Assembly (NCBI RefSeq): GCF_001650735.1
Contig: NZ_LXVY01000004.1
Coordinates: 267,537-331,536, forward strand
Length of the DNA stretch: 64,000 nt
Source: Sphingomonas sp. TDK1
Lineage (GTDB): Bacteria > Pseudomonadota > Alphaproteobacteria > Sphingomonadales > Sphingomonadaceae
Direction: 5' to 3'
The translations under genes were made by a program, and so were the position numbers. The notes under the pieces were generated by a model that searched no databases, was not told the origin of the DNA, and was given only the letters and a program-made list of their open reading frames with translations. Position 1 is the first letter of the stretch. Each line of letters begins with the position of its first letter. This document shows positions 33,594-45,483 of the stretch, piece after piece.

Positions 33594-34289
33594 ATGATGC
33601 AGCGATTCCTCACCCTGATTCTCGCGCTGGTGCCGCTCTTCGCGCTCGGTGCCGTCCCCGCCCCGCAGGCCAACTGGCTGACCACCGTCGTCGCGACGCC
33701 AGAGGGTGGCTACCGGCAGGGCAATCCCAACGCGACCGTAAAGCTGGTCGAATATGGTTCGCGCACCTGCCCGACCTGTGGTCGCTTCGCCACCGAGGGC
33801 ATGAAGCCGCTGCGCGATCAATATATCGCCACGGGCAAGGTGAGCTATGAATATCGCGACTATCTGGTGCACGGCGCGCCCGATCTCGCGCTCGCCCTGC
33901 TCAACCGGTGCGTGGGCACGCAGCGCTTCTTCCCCGTGCTCGACGCGATCTACGCCAACCAGTCCAAGTTCGAAGAAAAGCTGATCGCGCTGGAGAAGGC
34001 GCCCGCGACGATCGAGGCCTGGCAGAAGCTGCCCCCGCCGCAGATGGCCACGCGCTTCGCCGAGAACATGGGCATGATCGCCTTCCTCAAGACGCAGGGC
34101 CTGCCCGAGGCCAAGGCCCGCCAGTGCCTCGCCGATCCCAAGGCGATCGCCCGTGTCGCCAAAACACAGGCAGACGGCGCGAACCTCTACAAGGTCGACG
34201 GCACGCCGAGCTTCTTCGTCAACGGCCGCAAGGTCCGCGCCTTTACCTGGCCTTATCTCGAGCCCGAACTGCGCGCCGCCGGCGCCTGA
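33594..34289 (+). CDS. DsbA-like thioredoxin-fold protein, first tandem copy
   Basis: A 231-residue exported protein with a signal peptide (residues 1-20) and a thioredoxin fold of the DsbA/DSBA-oxidoreductase type. The redox site is CPTC (C59, C62) in VEYGSRTCPTCGRF, and the cis-proline loop is GTPSFFVNG. It probably handles disulfides in the periplasm. The next gene encodes a close relative with CPFC and a lipoprotein signal. An immediately following in-frame ATG (33597) is an equal start choice. Confidence 0.88.
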   Translation: MMQRFLTLILALVPLFALGAVPAPQANWLTTVVATPEGGYRQGNPNATVKLVEYGSRTCPTCGRFATEGMKPLRDQYIATGKVSYEYRDYLVHGAPDLALALLNRCVGTQRFFPVLDAIYANQSKFEEKLIALEKAPATIEAWQKLPPPQMATRFAENMGMIAFLKTQGLPEAKARQCLADPKAIARVAKTQADGANLYKVDGTPSFFVNGRKVRAFTWPYLEPELRAAGA

Positions 34290-34312
34290 CCCTTTCGTAA
34301 TCGGAGACTTTC

Positions 34313-35080
34313 ATGCGTTTCGCCCTCGTGCTCCTTCCCATTCTGGCGCTCGCCGCCTGCAACGGCGGCAACAAGGCCGGCGGCACCGGCGGCAACAGCA
34401 GCGCGCCCGTCCAGACCTCGGCGCCGGTTGCCGGCGTGCCCGCCCCGGCCGGCAAGCAGTGGACAGATGTCGTCGAGAAGACCAAGGACAACGGCTTCCG
34501 CCAGGGCAACCCGAACGCACCGATCAAGCTGGTGGAATATGGCTCGCGCATGTGCCCGTTCTGCGCCCAGTTCGGCACCACCGGGGTCGGCCCGCTGCGC
34601 GAGAAGTATATTTCCACCGGCAAGGTCAGCTATGAATATCGCGACTTCCTGATTCACGGCGCCCCCGACCTCGCGCTCGCATTGCTCAACCAGTGCGTGC
34701 CGACCGATGCCTTCTTCCCGACGCTGGACCAGATCTATGCCGGCCAGGAAGAGTTCGAGAAGAAGATCATGGCGCTCCAGCAGACCAACCCGCAGGTGCT
34801 CGACCAGATCCAGCAGATGCCGCCGCCCCAGGCCGCAGCCGGCTTTGCCCAGGCGCTGGGCATGGTCGACTTCATGAAGCAGCGCGGCCTGCCCGAGGCG
34901 CAGGCCAAGGCGTGCCTTGCCGACCAGAAGCAGATCGAGACGATCGCCAAGGTCAATGCCGACGGCGCCAATGTCTATGGCGTGAACTCGACGCCGACCT
35001 TCTTCATCAACGGCCAGAAGACCGACGTGAACACCTGGACCGATCTGGAGCCGCTGCTCCAGAAGGCCGGCGCACGCTGA
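34313..35080 (+). CDS. DsbA-like thioredoxin-fold lipoprotein, second tandem copy
   Basis: A 255-residue predicted lipoprotein: short signal with lipobox LALAAC (C16), a 30-residue low-complexity linker, then the same thioredoxin fold as the previous gene with CPFC (C81, C84) and STPTFFING as the cis-proline loop. Stretches such as GKVSYEYRDFLIHGAPDL are nearly identical to the first copy, so the two arose by tandem duplication. The lipid anchor would hold this one at a membrane. It is followed closely by smc. The substrate proteins are unknown. Confidence 0.9.
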   Translation: MRFALVLLPILALAACNGGNKAGGTGGNSSAPVQTSAPVAGVPAPAGKQWTDVVEKTKDNGFRQGNPNAPIKLVEYGSRMCPFCAQFGTTGVGPLREKYISTGKVSYEYRDFLIHGAPDLALALLNQCVPTDAFFPTLDQIYAGQEEFEKKIMALQQTNPQVLDQIQQMPPPQAAAGFAQALGMVDFMKQRGLPEAQAKACLADQKQIETIAKVNADGANVYGVNSTPTFFINGQKTDVNTWTDLEPLLQKAGAR

Positions 35081-35090
35081 TCGACCAGCT

Positions 35091-38000
35091 GTGCAGATAA
35101 AACGGCTGCGGCTGACGGGCTTCAAGAGCTTCGTCGACCCGGCCGATCTGCGGATCGAACCGGGGCTGACGGGCATCGTCGGCCCCAATGGCTGCGGCAA
35201 GTCCAACCTGCTCGAAGCGCTGCGCTGGGTGATGGGCGAGACCAGCGCGAAATCGATGCGCGGCAGCGGCATGGAAGACGTGATCTTCGCCGGCACCGCC
35301 ACCCGCCCGCAGCGCGACTTCGCCGAAGTGGCGGTGGTCGCGGATCTGCCCGAGCAGCAGGACGAGCTGGAGATCATCCGCCGCATCGAGCGCGGCGCCG
35401 GATCCGCCTATCGCATCAACGGCCGCGACGTGCGCGCCAAGGACGTGGCGCTGGCCTTTGCCGATGCCGCGACCGGCGCGCATTCTCCGGCGCTGGTCAG
35501 CCAGGGGCGAATCGGCGCGATCATCGCCGCCAAGCCGGGCGAGCGCCGCGCGATGCTGGAGGAAGCGGCAGGAATTGCGGGCCTTCACGTCCGCCGCCGC
35601 GATGCCGAGCAGAAGCTGCGCGCCACCGAAACCAATCTCACCCGGCTCGACGAACTGATCGGCGAGCAGGAGCAGCGCGCCGCCGCACTGAAACGCCAGG
35701 CGCGGCAGGCGGAGCGCTACCGCGCGCTTTCCGACCGCATCCGGGTGGCGGAGGCGCGCATGATCTTCGCCCGCTGGCGCGATGCCGCCGCCGCAGCCGA
35801 CGCGGCCCGCAAGGATGCAGCGGAAGCCGAATCCATGGTTGTGGCGCGCAGTGCTGCGCAGGCCGAAGCGGAAGCCGCGCAGCTGGCGGCGGCCGAGATG
35901 GTGGGCAAGTTGCGTGCCCAGGCGCTTCGCTTGCGCGACGCGGCCAGCGACGCCCAGCACCGTCTCCAGACATTGCGCAATGCGCGGCACGGCGTGGAAC
36001 GACGGATCGCCGAGCTGGCGGAGGCGAGCCGAAGACTGGAGACCGATCGCCTTCGCGAAGCCGCGCTTGCCCGCGACGCGACCGAGGCCGTCGAACGACT
36101 GACGGCGGAACAGGCAATGTTGGAAGCACGCATCGCCGAGGCCGCGACTCGCGTACCGCACCTGGAATCGGTGCTGGCGGAAACGGAACGCGCTGCCCGC
36201 GACGCCGAAGTCGCGCTCTCCCAGGCGGTGGCGCAGCAGGCGAGCGAAGCAGCCGAGGTGCGCGTCGCCGAAGCCGCGCTCGTCGCGGCGCAAGGACGGG
36301 TGGAACGCAGCCAGCGCGACCAGGCGCGCATCGATGCCGAAGCACGGGCACTGGGCGAGGCCGAACCGCTGCTCGCGGCGCGCCTCCGCGCAGCCGAATC
36401 GCGCGCGGACGCACAGCGCCAGGCCGACACGGCCCGCGACGCCCTTGCCCGCGCCGACGCCGACGAACGCGCGGCAATCGAAGCGCGCAACACTGCGCAG
36501 GCATCCCGGGCCACCGCCCATGCCGAGCTTGCCCAGATCGACAGCGAAGCGACCGCGCTCGCCAAGGCGACCAAGCCTGCCGGCAAGGACCGGCTGCTTG
36601 ATCGGGTGACGGTTGCAGCGGGCTATGAGCGCGCGCTGGCCGCTGCGCTGGGCGACGATCTCGACGCGGGCCTCGACACCACCGCCGAACGCCATTGGGG
36701 CGGCGCGGCACCGTCACCGGAAGACCCGCTGCCCCCGTCGGGTACCGCGCCCCTCGCGGAGCAGGTCACCGCACCGCCGGAACTTGCGAGACGCCTCGCC
36801 CAGGTTCTGGTGTGCGAGGTCGACCACGGCGCTCCGCTAGCCGCCGGACAACGACTGGTGACGCTGCAGGGCACGCTCCGGCGATGGGATGGGTATCGCG
36901 CGCGTTCGGTCGGCGCGGCCGCGGCGGAGCGGCTGGAACGAGTGAATCGGCTCGCCGCGCTGGATCGCGCGCGCCCCGCGGCACTGGCGGCGCTGGAGAC
37001 GGCGGCGGCCGATCTCCGCCGGACGGAAGCGGCCATCGCCGAGGCACGCCGCAGCGCCGCGGAGAACCGCAAGCGGCTCGACCAGGCGGACCTTGCCGCG
37101 CGCGAGGCTGCCCGCGCCGAAGACCGTGCCGCCGTCCAGCTGGAACGGCTGGAAGCGCAGCGTGCCGACCTCGAGACGCGGCGTACCCGCATCGCCGACG
37201 AGGCGGCGGAAGCCGCTTCCGAGCTTGCACGCGCCGAAGCTGCCAAGGCCGCGCTGCCGGACGGCACCGAAACGCGCGCGAAGGTGGCGGCATTGTCCCG
37301 TGCCGCGGACCTCGCACGCGCCGCCGTGGCAAGCGCACGTGCGGAACGCACCACGTTCGACCGTGATCTCGCCCAGGCCCGGGAGCGGCTGGCGGCGGCG
37401 GCAGCGGAAGCGAAAAGCTGGTCCGCCCGGGCCACCGACGCAGCCCGTCGCACGACAGAGATGGATGCGCGCGCCGCGACATTGGCGCAGGAGCGCGAGA
37501 CGATCGCCGGCCGCCCCGCCCAGCTTGCCGCGCAGCTTGCCGACGCGGAAGCCGCCAACGAAGCGACGAAGCGCGAGTCGAGCGCCGCCCAGACTGCAGA
37601 GCGCGAGGCCGACACGGTGCTGCGCTCGGCCGAGGCGGCGATGCGCAAGGCAAGCGAATCTCTTTCAGAGGCGCGCGAGCGCCGGGCGGGCGCCGCCGCC
37701 CGGGCGGAGAGCCAGGACCTGCGCCGGACGGAAATGGGCCGGGTTTCGGGCGAGCGCTTCGAATGTCCCCCGCCGCTGCTTCCGGTACGACTCCAGTTCG
37801 AGGCTGAGAGCGTGCGGACCCCGCAGGACGAATCGGCCGCACTGGAAAGGCTCAGCACCGATCGCGAGCGGCTGGGGCCGGTCAATCTGGTGGCAGAGAC
37901 CGAACTTGCCGAGCTGGAAGCGTCGTTCGGCACCAACGCCAAGGAGCGGGACGAGTTGATCCAGGCGGTCCACCGCCTGCGCGGCTCGATCGGCACGCTC

Positions 38001-38498
38001 AACCGCGAGGGGCGCCAGCGGCTGCTCGCCGCGTTCGAGGCGGTAGACCAGCATTTCCGCCGGCTGTTCACCACGCTGTTCAACGGCGGCCAGGCGCATC
38101 TGGCCCTCATCGATTCGGACGATCCGCTGGAGGCCGGGCTGGAAATCATGGCCCAGCCCCCGGGCAAGAAGCTGCAATCGCTCACCCTGCTCTCGGGCGG
38201 CGAGCAGGCGCTGACCGCAGTCGCGCTGATCTTCGCGCTATTCCTCACCAAACCCTCGCCGATCTGCGTGCTCGACGAAGTCGACGCGCCGCTCGACGAC
38301 GCCAATGTCGATCGCTTCTGCGATCTTCTGGAGGCGATGACGCGGGAGACCGCGACCCGGTATCTGATCGTCACCCACAATGCCGCGACCATGGCGCGGA
38401 TGCACCGGCTGTTCGGCGTGACGATGGTCGAGCGCGGCGTAAGCCGGCTGGTCTCGGTCGATCTCGGCGGAGCGACGAGCCTGCTCGCCGCCGAATAG
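35091..38498 (+). CDS. smc: Chromosome segregation ATPase SMC
   Basis: SMC forms the condensin ring that compacts and segregates the chromosome. The 1135-residue protein has the N-terminal Walker A GPNGCGKSN (31-39), about 440 residues of coiled coil, a hinge around residues 500-610, a return coil very rich in Ala, Arg and Glu, and the C-terminal signature LSGGEQALTAVALIFALFL with Walker B ICVLDEVDAPLDD. The GTG at 35091 is the likely start (VQIKRLRLTGFKSF). Its partners ScpA and ScpB are not in the window. The 10-base gap to the DsbA-like gene suggests co-transcription. Confidence 0.96.
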   Translation: MQIKRLRLTGFKSFVDPADLRIEPGLTGIVGPNGCGKSNLLEALRWVMGETSAKSMRGSGMEDVIFAGTATRPQRDFAEVAVVADLPEQQDELEIIRRIERGAGSAYRINGRDVRAKDVALAFADAATGAHSPALVSQGRIGAIIAAKPGERRAMLEEAAGIAGLHVRRRDAEQKLRATETNLTRLDELIGEQEQRAAALKRQARQAERYRALSDRIRVAEARMIFARWRDAAAAADAARKDAAEAESMVVARSAAQAEAEAAQLAAAEMVGKLRAQALRLRDAASDAQHRLQTLRNARHGVERRIAELAEASRRLETDRLREAALARDATEAVERLTAEQAMLEARIAEAATRVPHLESVLAETERAARDAEVALSQAVAQQASEAAEVRVAEAALVAAQGRVERSQRDQARIDAEARALGEAEPLLAARLRAAESRADAQRQADTARDALARADADERAAIEARNTAQASRATAHAELAQIDSEATALAKATKPAGKDRLLDRVTVAAGYERALAAALGDDLDAGLDTTAERHWGGAAPSPEDPLPPSGTAPLAEQVTAPPELARRLAQVLVCEVDHGAPLAAGQRLVTLQGTLRRWDGYRARSVGAAAAERLERVNRLAALDRARPAALAALETAAADLRRTEAAIAEARRSAAENRKRLDQADLAAREAARAEDRAAVQLERLEAQRADLETRRTRIADEAAEAASELARAEAAKAALPDGTETRAKVAALSRAADLARAAVASARAERTTFDRDLAQARERLAAAAAEAKSWSARATDAARRTTEMDARAATLAQERETIAGRPAQLAAQLADAEAANEATKRESSAAQTAEREADTVLRSAEAAMRKASESLSEARERRAGAAARAESQDLRRTEMGRVSGERFECPPPLLPVRLQFEAESVRTPQDESAALERLSTDRERLGPVNLVAETELAELEASFGTNAKERDELIQAVHRLRGSIGTLNREGRQRLLAAFEAVDQHFRRLFTTLFNGGQAHLALIDSDDPLEAGLEIMAQPPGKKLQSLTLLSGGEQALTAVALIFALFLTKPSPICVLDEVDAPLDDANVDRFCDLLEAMTRETATRYLIVTHNAATMARMHRLFGVTMVERGVSRLVSVDLGGATSLLAAE

Positions 38499-38499
38499 C

Positions 38500-38934
38500 C
38501 TAGTGGCGGACCTGCAGACTCGGTTCGCTTTGCAGCGCCGAGGCCACGAGCAGGCTTTCCTCCAGCTTCACCCGGTTACGCAGACGCGGCAGCAGCGCGC
38601 GGCTGGCGGTCGCGAATCCGGCGCGATCGGCGGCGATCTGTGCGGGCGTCCAGAACTGCAGATAGTCCTGCCAATGGGCCTTCAGCCGCTCGAACTCGTC
38701 GCGGACCTGATCGACCTTGGCGCGTGAAATGCCGGGCTTGGCGGATAGGGCCAGCGCGTAGATGGCCGTGTCCTCGCGTGCGAGATGCTCTGCCACGCAG
38801 TTGAGCAGATGATCGAGCGCATTGGAGAGGTCGACCGGAGAGGCGTCGCTCTCAAGCAGTCCGGAAAGGCGTCGCGCGAGAATATCGATCATCTCGTGAT
38901 CGCGCCGCAGTTCCGCGATCGTCGTCGTAGCCAT
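38500..38934 (-). CDS. Hemerythrin HHE-domain protein
   Basis: A 144-residue four-helix protein with hemerythrin-type iron ligands: RDHEM (H13), DHLLNCVAEHLARED (H42, H50, E54) and LKAHW (H87), with a glutamate near LEESLL for the last position. HHE proteins bind a di-iron site and sense or store oxygen, NO or iron; no sharper role is visible. It starts ATG at 38934 and ends one base from the smc stop, tail to tail. Confidence 0.88.
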   Translation of the reverse strand: MATTTIAELRRDHEMIDILARRLSGLLESDASPVDLSNALDHLLNCVAEHLAREDTAIYALALSAKPGISRAKVDQVRDEFERLKAHWQDYLQFWTPAQIAADRAGFATASRALLPRLRNRVKLEESLLVASALQSEPSLQVRH

Positions 38935-39040
38935 GATTATCCGCCCTCACATCGCGCCGTTGCGAAACTCCGCTTCCTGATCCCCCGTCTCGTTTCTAGC
39001 GCGATTGGCGGGAAAGTGGAACCCGAGAATCAGTTTCAAG

Positions 39041-39070
39041 AAAAAAGGGGCCCGGCAGTGCCGAACCCCT
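39041..39070 (-). terminator. Rho-independent terminator of pnp
   Basis: On the minus strand a GGGG-start stem (39069-39061 with 39055-39047, two G-U pairs) is followed by six T (39046-39041). It lies 27 bases after the pnp stop. Confidence 0.85.
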
Positions 39071-39096
39071 TCCTTTCTTGCGCGGAACGCGTGCGA

Positions 39097-41451
<2,355 letters not shown>

Positions 41452-41602
41452 GTCGTTTCCTTCACTCCCCGGTGCCAATCACGCGGGGGGCCTATGCGTG
41501 AGCCGTATGTGGCTCGTGGGACCGACCGTATTGCCGGATCCCCCGTTTCGATCCCGGCGCCTTTCGCCGGGGACCGCCGATGCGTTATCGCACCGGAATG
41601 AC

Positions 41603-41628
41603 AAAAAGGCGACCCGAAGGTCGCCTTT
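41603..41628 (-). terminator. Rho-independent terminator of rpsO
   Basis: A 10-bp stem (41605-41614 with 41619-41628) with a TTCG tetraloop on the minus strand and a T run at 41607-41603, placed directly after the rpsO stop. Part of transcription must read through, or pnp must have its own promoter in 41452-41602. Confidence 0.9.
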
Positions 41629-41633
41629 CCGTG

Positions 41634-41903
41634 TTACTTGCGAAGACCGAGCTTCGCGATGAGATCTGCGTAGCGCGCCTGGTCCTTCTTCTTCAGATAG
41701 TCCAGCAGGCTGCGGCGCTTGTTGACCAGCATCAGCAGACCGCGGCGCGAGTGATTGTCCTTCGCGTGGGTCTTGAAGTGCTCGGTGAGGTTGGCGATGC
41801 GCTCCGAGAGGATCGCGACCTGCACTTCGGGGCTGCCGGTATCGCCCTCGTTGCGGGCGTGTTCCTTGACGAGCGCTTCCTTGCGCTCCTGCGTGATCGA
41901 CAT
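41634..41903 (-). CDS. rpsO: 30S ribosomal protein S15
   Basis: The 89-residue S15 binds the central domain of 16S rRNA and starts platform assembly. Full family sequence is present, including the conserved [31 protein letters not shown] and [12 protein letters not shown] segments. The ATG has AAGGAAACGCC just upstream. The gene is followed at once by a terminator and then pnp, the usual order; in many bacteria S15 represses its own mRNA at the leader. Confidence 0.98.
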   Translation of the reverse strand: MSITQERKEALVKEHARNEGDTGSPEVQVAILSERIANLTEHFKTHAKDNHSRRGLLMLVNKRRSLLDYLKKKDQARYADLIAKLGLRK

Positions 41904-41925
41904 GGCGTTTCCTTCGACATCTAAG

Positions 41926-42927
41926 CTACAGGTTGAAGCCGCGCACGACCCGGATGCTTCCGGCTTCCGCCTCTACCAGCGCTATCGGCGTATCGCCGAG
42001 CAGCGCGAAATGGAGGCCATCATGAACGGCAATCCCGACCAAGACCCGCCCCTGACGGAGCAGCCCTGCCTGATCGGGGGTGAGGGGTAGAGCCGGGATG
42101 TCGTCCAGCCCCGCCCTCAGCGGCAGGCAAATGTCTTCAAGGCGCCGCTCCTTAGCGGCATCCGCCAAAGAGTCCAGCGAAATCGCCTGGTCCAGGGTGA
42201 AGGGGCCCGCCTTGATACGACGGAGATAGGTGACGTGGCCGACGGTGCCAAGCGCCTGGGCGATGTCGCGCGCAAGGCTGCGGATGTAGGTGCCCTTGGA
42301 GACGTGCGCGCGCAGGGTGATGTCCGAAAGCCGATCCTCCCCCGCCAGGGGGAGGTGGCCGCCGGAGGCGGACGGAGAGGGAGGACTCCCTGCCGCTGAA
42401 GATCCATCGCTTCCTCCCCCTCCGTCAGGCTGCGCCTGACACCTCCCCCTGACGGGGGAGGATAAAGTGAGGCCGTAAATCGTCACCGCCCGGCTTTTCA
42501 GCACCACCGCCTCGCCGGCGCGCGCCAGGTCGTACGCCCGCTCGCCATCCACCTTCAGCGCCGAATAGGCCGGCGGCACCTGCTCGATCGGCCCGGTGAA
42601 GCGCGGCACTACCCCCTCGAGCTGCGCCAGCGTCGGCCGAACCTCGGACGTCGCAATCACCTTCCCCTCGGCGTCCAGCGTATCCGTCTCCACGCCGAAC
42701 CGGATGGTGAAATCATACACCTTGTCGCTGTCGAGCATGCGGCCCGCGAGCTTGGTCGCCTCGCCCAGCGCGATCGGCAGCACGCCGGTGGCGAGCGGAT
42801 CCAGCGTGCCGCCATGGCCCACCTTCACCTTGGCATAGCCGCCCTCGCGCAGCGCGCGCTTGACCGCGCTCACGCCTTGCGTCGAGCCGAGGCCCAAAGG
42901 TTTGTCGAGGATGATCCAGCCGTGCAT
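41926..42927 (-). CDS. truB: tRNA pseudouridine(55) synthase TruB with an in-frame repeat insertion
   Basis: TruB makes pseudouridine 55 in the T-loop of tRNAs. The 333-residue product has the KP motif (LDKPLGLGS), the catalytic aspartate in [12 protein letters not shown] (D43), the [11 protein letters not shown] strand and the [14 protein letters not shown] motif. A low-complexity piece of about 45 residues (156-198), rich in Gly, Ser and Pro, interrupts the chain between GLTL and TLRAHV. It is encoded by the 128-base palindromic repeat also seen between pheA and nudC. All catalytic motifs flank it, so the enzyme may still work. Confidence 0.95.
   Translation of the reverse strand: MHGWIILDKPLGLGSTQGVSAVKRALREGGYAKVKVGHGGTLDPLATGVLPIALGEATKLAGRMLDSDKVYDFTIRFGVETDTLDAEGKVIATSEVRPTLAQLEGVVPRFTGPIEQVPPAYSALKVDGERAYDLARAGEAVVLKSRAVTIYGLTLSSPVRGRCQAQPDGGGGSDGSSAAGSPPSPSASGGHLPLAGEDRLSDITLRAHVSKGTYIRSLARDIAQALGTVGHVTYLRRIKAGPFTLDQAISLDSLADAAKERRLEDICLPLRAGLDDIPALPLTPDQAGLLRQGRVLVGIAVHDGLHFALLGDTPIALVEAEAGSIRVVRGFNL
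42335..42462. repeat. Composite palindromic repeat, copy B, inside truB
   Basis: Two inverted units (42335-42385 and 42412-42462) around a 26-base spacer. The unit edges TCCTCCCCC and GGAGGA and the inner AGGGGGAGGTG match copy A (29698-29826); the central hairpins and the spacer sequence differ. It is read in frame through truB. Confidence 0.92.
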
Positions 42928-43136
42928 CGCCGCGCCATAGGTGGCCTTCGCAGCCCGCGCAAATCACGACATTATTGCAACACCGCCAAGCAAACTCGCC
43001 GGACGGCGCCCGAAACGCTTGCTGCACATGACGGTTCCGCTACAGGCGCGCGAAATATCAGCGACATTGAAAAGAAACGATCGCGACTCCGCACTGGAGA
43101 GGACGAGCCATCTTTTTACGGGGACTCGATTCCGCC

Positions 43137-45401
43137 ATGACCAACGCCACGCTTCTTCGCGTTCTGCTGCTCGGCAGCGCCGCTCTTACGACGCCGTCCG
43201 CATTCGCTGCCAACGCTAATGAAACCCCCGCATCGGTACAGGGCGCCCAGCCCGACGAGACCGTGCCGCAGACCGGCGAGATCGTCGTTACCGCCCAGCG
43301 CCGCACCGAAGCCGCCAAGGATGTGCCCGTCGCCGTCACCGCGATAAGCGGAGAAAAGCTCGACGTGCTGAACTCCTCGGGGCTCGACATCCGCTTCCTC
43401 GCATCGCGCACCCCCAGCCTGCAGATCGAAAGCTCGTTCGGCCGCACCTTCCCGCGCTTCTACATTCGCGGCCTCGGCAACACCGACTTCGACCCCAACG
43501 CCGCGCAGCCGGTGTCGGTGGTGTACGACAATGTCGCGCTCGAGAACCCGATGCTGAAGGCATTCCCGGTGTTCGACCTCGCCCGCGTCGAGGTGCTGCG
43601 CGGACCGCAGGGCACGCTGTTCGGCCGCAACACGCCGGCCGGTGTGGTGAAGCTCGAATCGCAGCGCCCGACCGACAAGTACGAAGCGCAGGGCAGCGTC
43701 AGCTGGGCGACCTACAACACGGTTAACGCCGACCTCGCGCTCAACGCCCCGCTCGGCGGCGGCTTCAGCCTGCGCGTCTCGGGCCTCGTCCAGCATCGCG
43801 ACAACTGGGTGGTGAACGACACCACCAGCACGCTCAGCGTCGCCAACCGCAAGCTCGAAGGCTATACCGATCGTGCCGGTCGCGTGCAGCTCGCCTATAC
43901 CAATGGCGACTTCAACGCGCTGATCAACGTCCATGGCCGCGACCTCGAAGGCACGCCGCGCGTGTTCCGTGCAGGCCTGTTCCAGCGGGGCTCGAACAAC
44001 TTCTCGGCCGGTTTCGACCCCAAGCATGTCCGTCTCGACGGCTATACCAGCCAGTGGCTGGAGCAGTGGGGCGGCAGCGTCCAGCTCGACTATCATTTCG
44101 ACGGGATCGGCACGCTCTATTCGGTGACCGCCTATGAGCGCGCCAAGGTGCAGAGCACCGGCGACGTCGACGGCGGCGATACCTATCCCGCCGTCGCGCT
44201 GGGGCTGAACAACGCGGCCTTCCCGTCGAACACCGGCGGCATCACCCAGCCCAAGGAGTTCAGCCAGGAACTGCGTTTCGCGACCGACCAGTTCGGCGCC
44301 TTCCGCGGCCAAGCCGGTCTCTATTATTTCGACCAGAACCTCAACTACAGCGAATATGGCTATCCGCTGGGCGGCGGCGCGCAGAACCAGAATATCGGCC
44401 ACGTCAACATCAACGAGAATATCGGCGTGTTCGCCTCGGGCGAGTACAAGGCGACCGACGCGCTCACCCTGCGCGCCGGCGTGCGCTATTCGCATGACCG
44501 CAAGAACGACGTGATCACCGGCTTCGGCCCGTTGACCGGCGGCCTGACGCTGCCGGTGCAGACCAAGGTGAAGGGCGAGGCGGTGACCTGGGATGCCAGC
44601 GCCACCTATGCGCTGACTCCCGACGTCAACGTCTATGCGCGCTTCGCCACCGGTTATCTCGGCCCGGCGATCCAGGACCGCGTGACCTTCGGCTCGGTGC
44701 CGACCACGGCGGGCAAGCAGTTCACCAAATCGGCCGAAGCCGGCGTGAAGGGCGCGTTCCCGGCCAAGGGGCTGAACTATGCGCTGACCGGCTACTGGTT
44801 CCGCACCGACGACCTGCAGCTGACCGCCGTGGGCGGCGCGACGAACTCGACCCGGCTGCTCTCGGCTGATCACGTCAACGGCTACGGCGTCGAGGCCGAG
44901 TTCGGCTATCGCCCGGTGCGCGGCCTGGAGCTGACCGCCAGCGGCAGCTACAACTTCACCCAGATCCGCGACCCGAAGCTTGCGGTCGGCGTGTGCGGCG
45001 CGCTGTGCACCGTCACCGATCCGACCACGACCATCGGCGGCCAGCGCGTGGCCCTGATCGACGGCAACCGCCTGCCCCAGGCGCCGCGCTTCGTGCTGAA
45101 CGCCACCGCCCGCTACGGCGTGCCGCTGGCGAACGGCGGCGAAGTCTATGTCTATACCGACTGGGCCTATCGCAGCGAGATCAACTACTTCCTCTACGAG
45201 GCCAAGGAGTTCCGCGGGCGTGCGCTGCTCGAGGGCGGCCTGCGCATCGGCTATCGTGCGCCGGAAGGGTATGAGGTGGCGGCGTTCGCCCGCAATATCC
45301 TGAACCAGATCCGCGCGCAGAGCGCGATCGACTTCAACAACCTGACCGGCATGATCAACGAGCCGCGCATCATCGGCGGCGAGATCCGGTTCCACTTCTG
45401 A
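43137..45401 (+). CDS. TonB-dependent outer-membrane receptor
   Basis: A 754-residue receptor: signal peptide (residues 1-24, ending AFA), a TonB-box-like EIVVTAQRRTEAAKDVPVA, a plug domain with VEVLRGPQGTLFGRNTPAG, and a 22-strand barrel ending in the aromatic RFHF typical of Bam substrates. The plug signature fits the large sphingomonad family for siderophores, sugars or aromatics, but the ligand is not readable and no transporter or regulator sits beside it. Expression likely starts in the 209-base spacer upstream of the ATG. A good terminator follows. Confidence 0.93.
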   Translation: MTNATLLRVLLLGSAALTTPSAFAANANETPASVQGAQPDETVPQTGEIVVTAQRRTEAAKDVPVAVTAISGEKLDVLNSSGLDIRFLASRTPSLQIESSFGRTFPRFYIRGLGNTDFDPNAAQPVSVVYDNVALENPMLKAFPVFDLARVEVLRGPQGTLFGRNTPAGVVKLESQRPTDKYEAQGSVSWATYNTVNADLALNAPLGGGFSLRVSGLVQHRDNWVVNDTTSTLSVANRKLEGYTDRAGRVQLAYTNGDFNALINVHGRDLEGTPRVFRAGLFQRGSNNFSAGFDPKHVRLDGYTSQWLEQWGGSVQLDYHFDGIGTLYSVTAYERAKVQSTGDVDGGDTYPAVALGLNNAAFPSNTGGITQPKEFSQELRFATDQFGAFRGQAGLYYFDQNLNYSEYGYPLGGGAQNQNIGHVNINENIGVFASGEYKATDALTLRAGVRYSHDRKNDVITGFGPLTGGLTLPVQTKVKGEAVTWDASATYALTPDVNVYARFATGYLGPAIQDRVTFGSVPTTAGKQFTKSAEAGVKGAFPAKGLNYALTGYWFRTDDLQLTAVGGATNSTRLLSADHVNGYGVEAEFGYRPVRGLELTASGSYNFTQIRDPKLAVGVCGALCTVTDPTTTIGGQRVALIDGNRLPQAPRFVLNATARYGVPLANGGEVYVYTDWAYRSEINYFLYEAKEFRGRALLEGGLRIGYRAPEGYEVAAFARNILNQIRAQSAIDFNNLTGMINEPRIIGGEIRFHF

Positions 45402-45445
45402 TCGAACGCGCGGTGGGTTGGCTCCCGGCCGCGCACTTCGGTTCC

Positions 45446-45479
45446 AAGGGCGTCGCGGGGCAACCTGCGGCGCCCTTTT
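45446..45479 (+). terminator. Rho-independent terminator of the TonB-dependent receptor gene
   Basis: A 9-bp G/C-rich stem (45448-45456 with 45467-45475, one G-U pair) followed by TTTT. It also separates the receptor gene from the convergent tdk. Confidence 0.8.
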
Positions 45480-45483
45480 CGCG

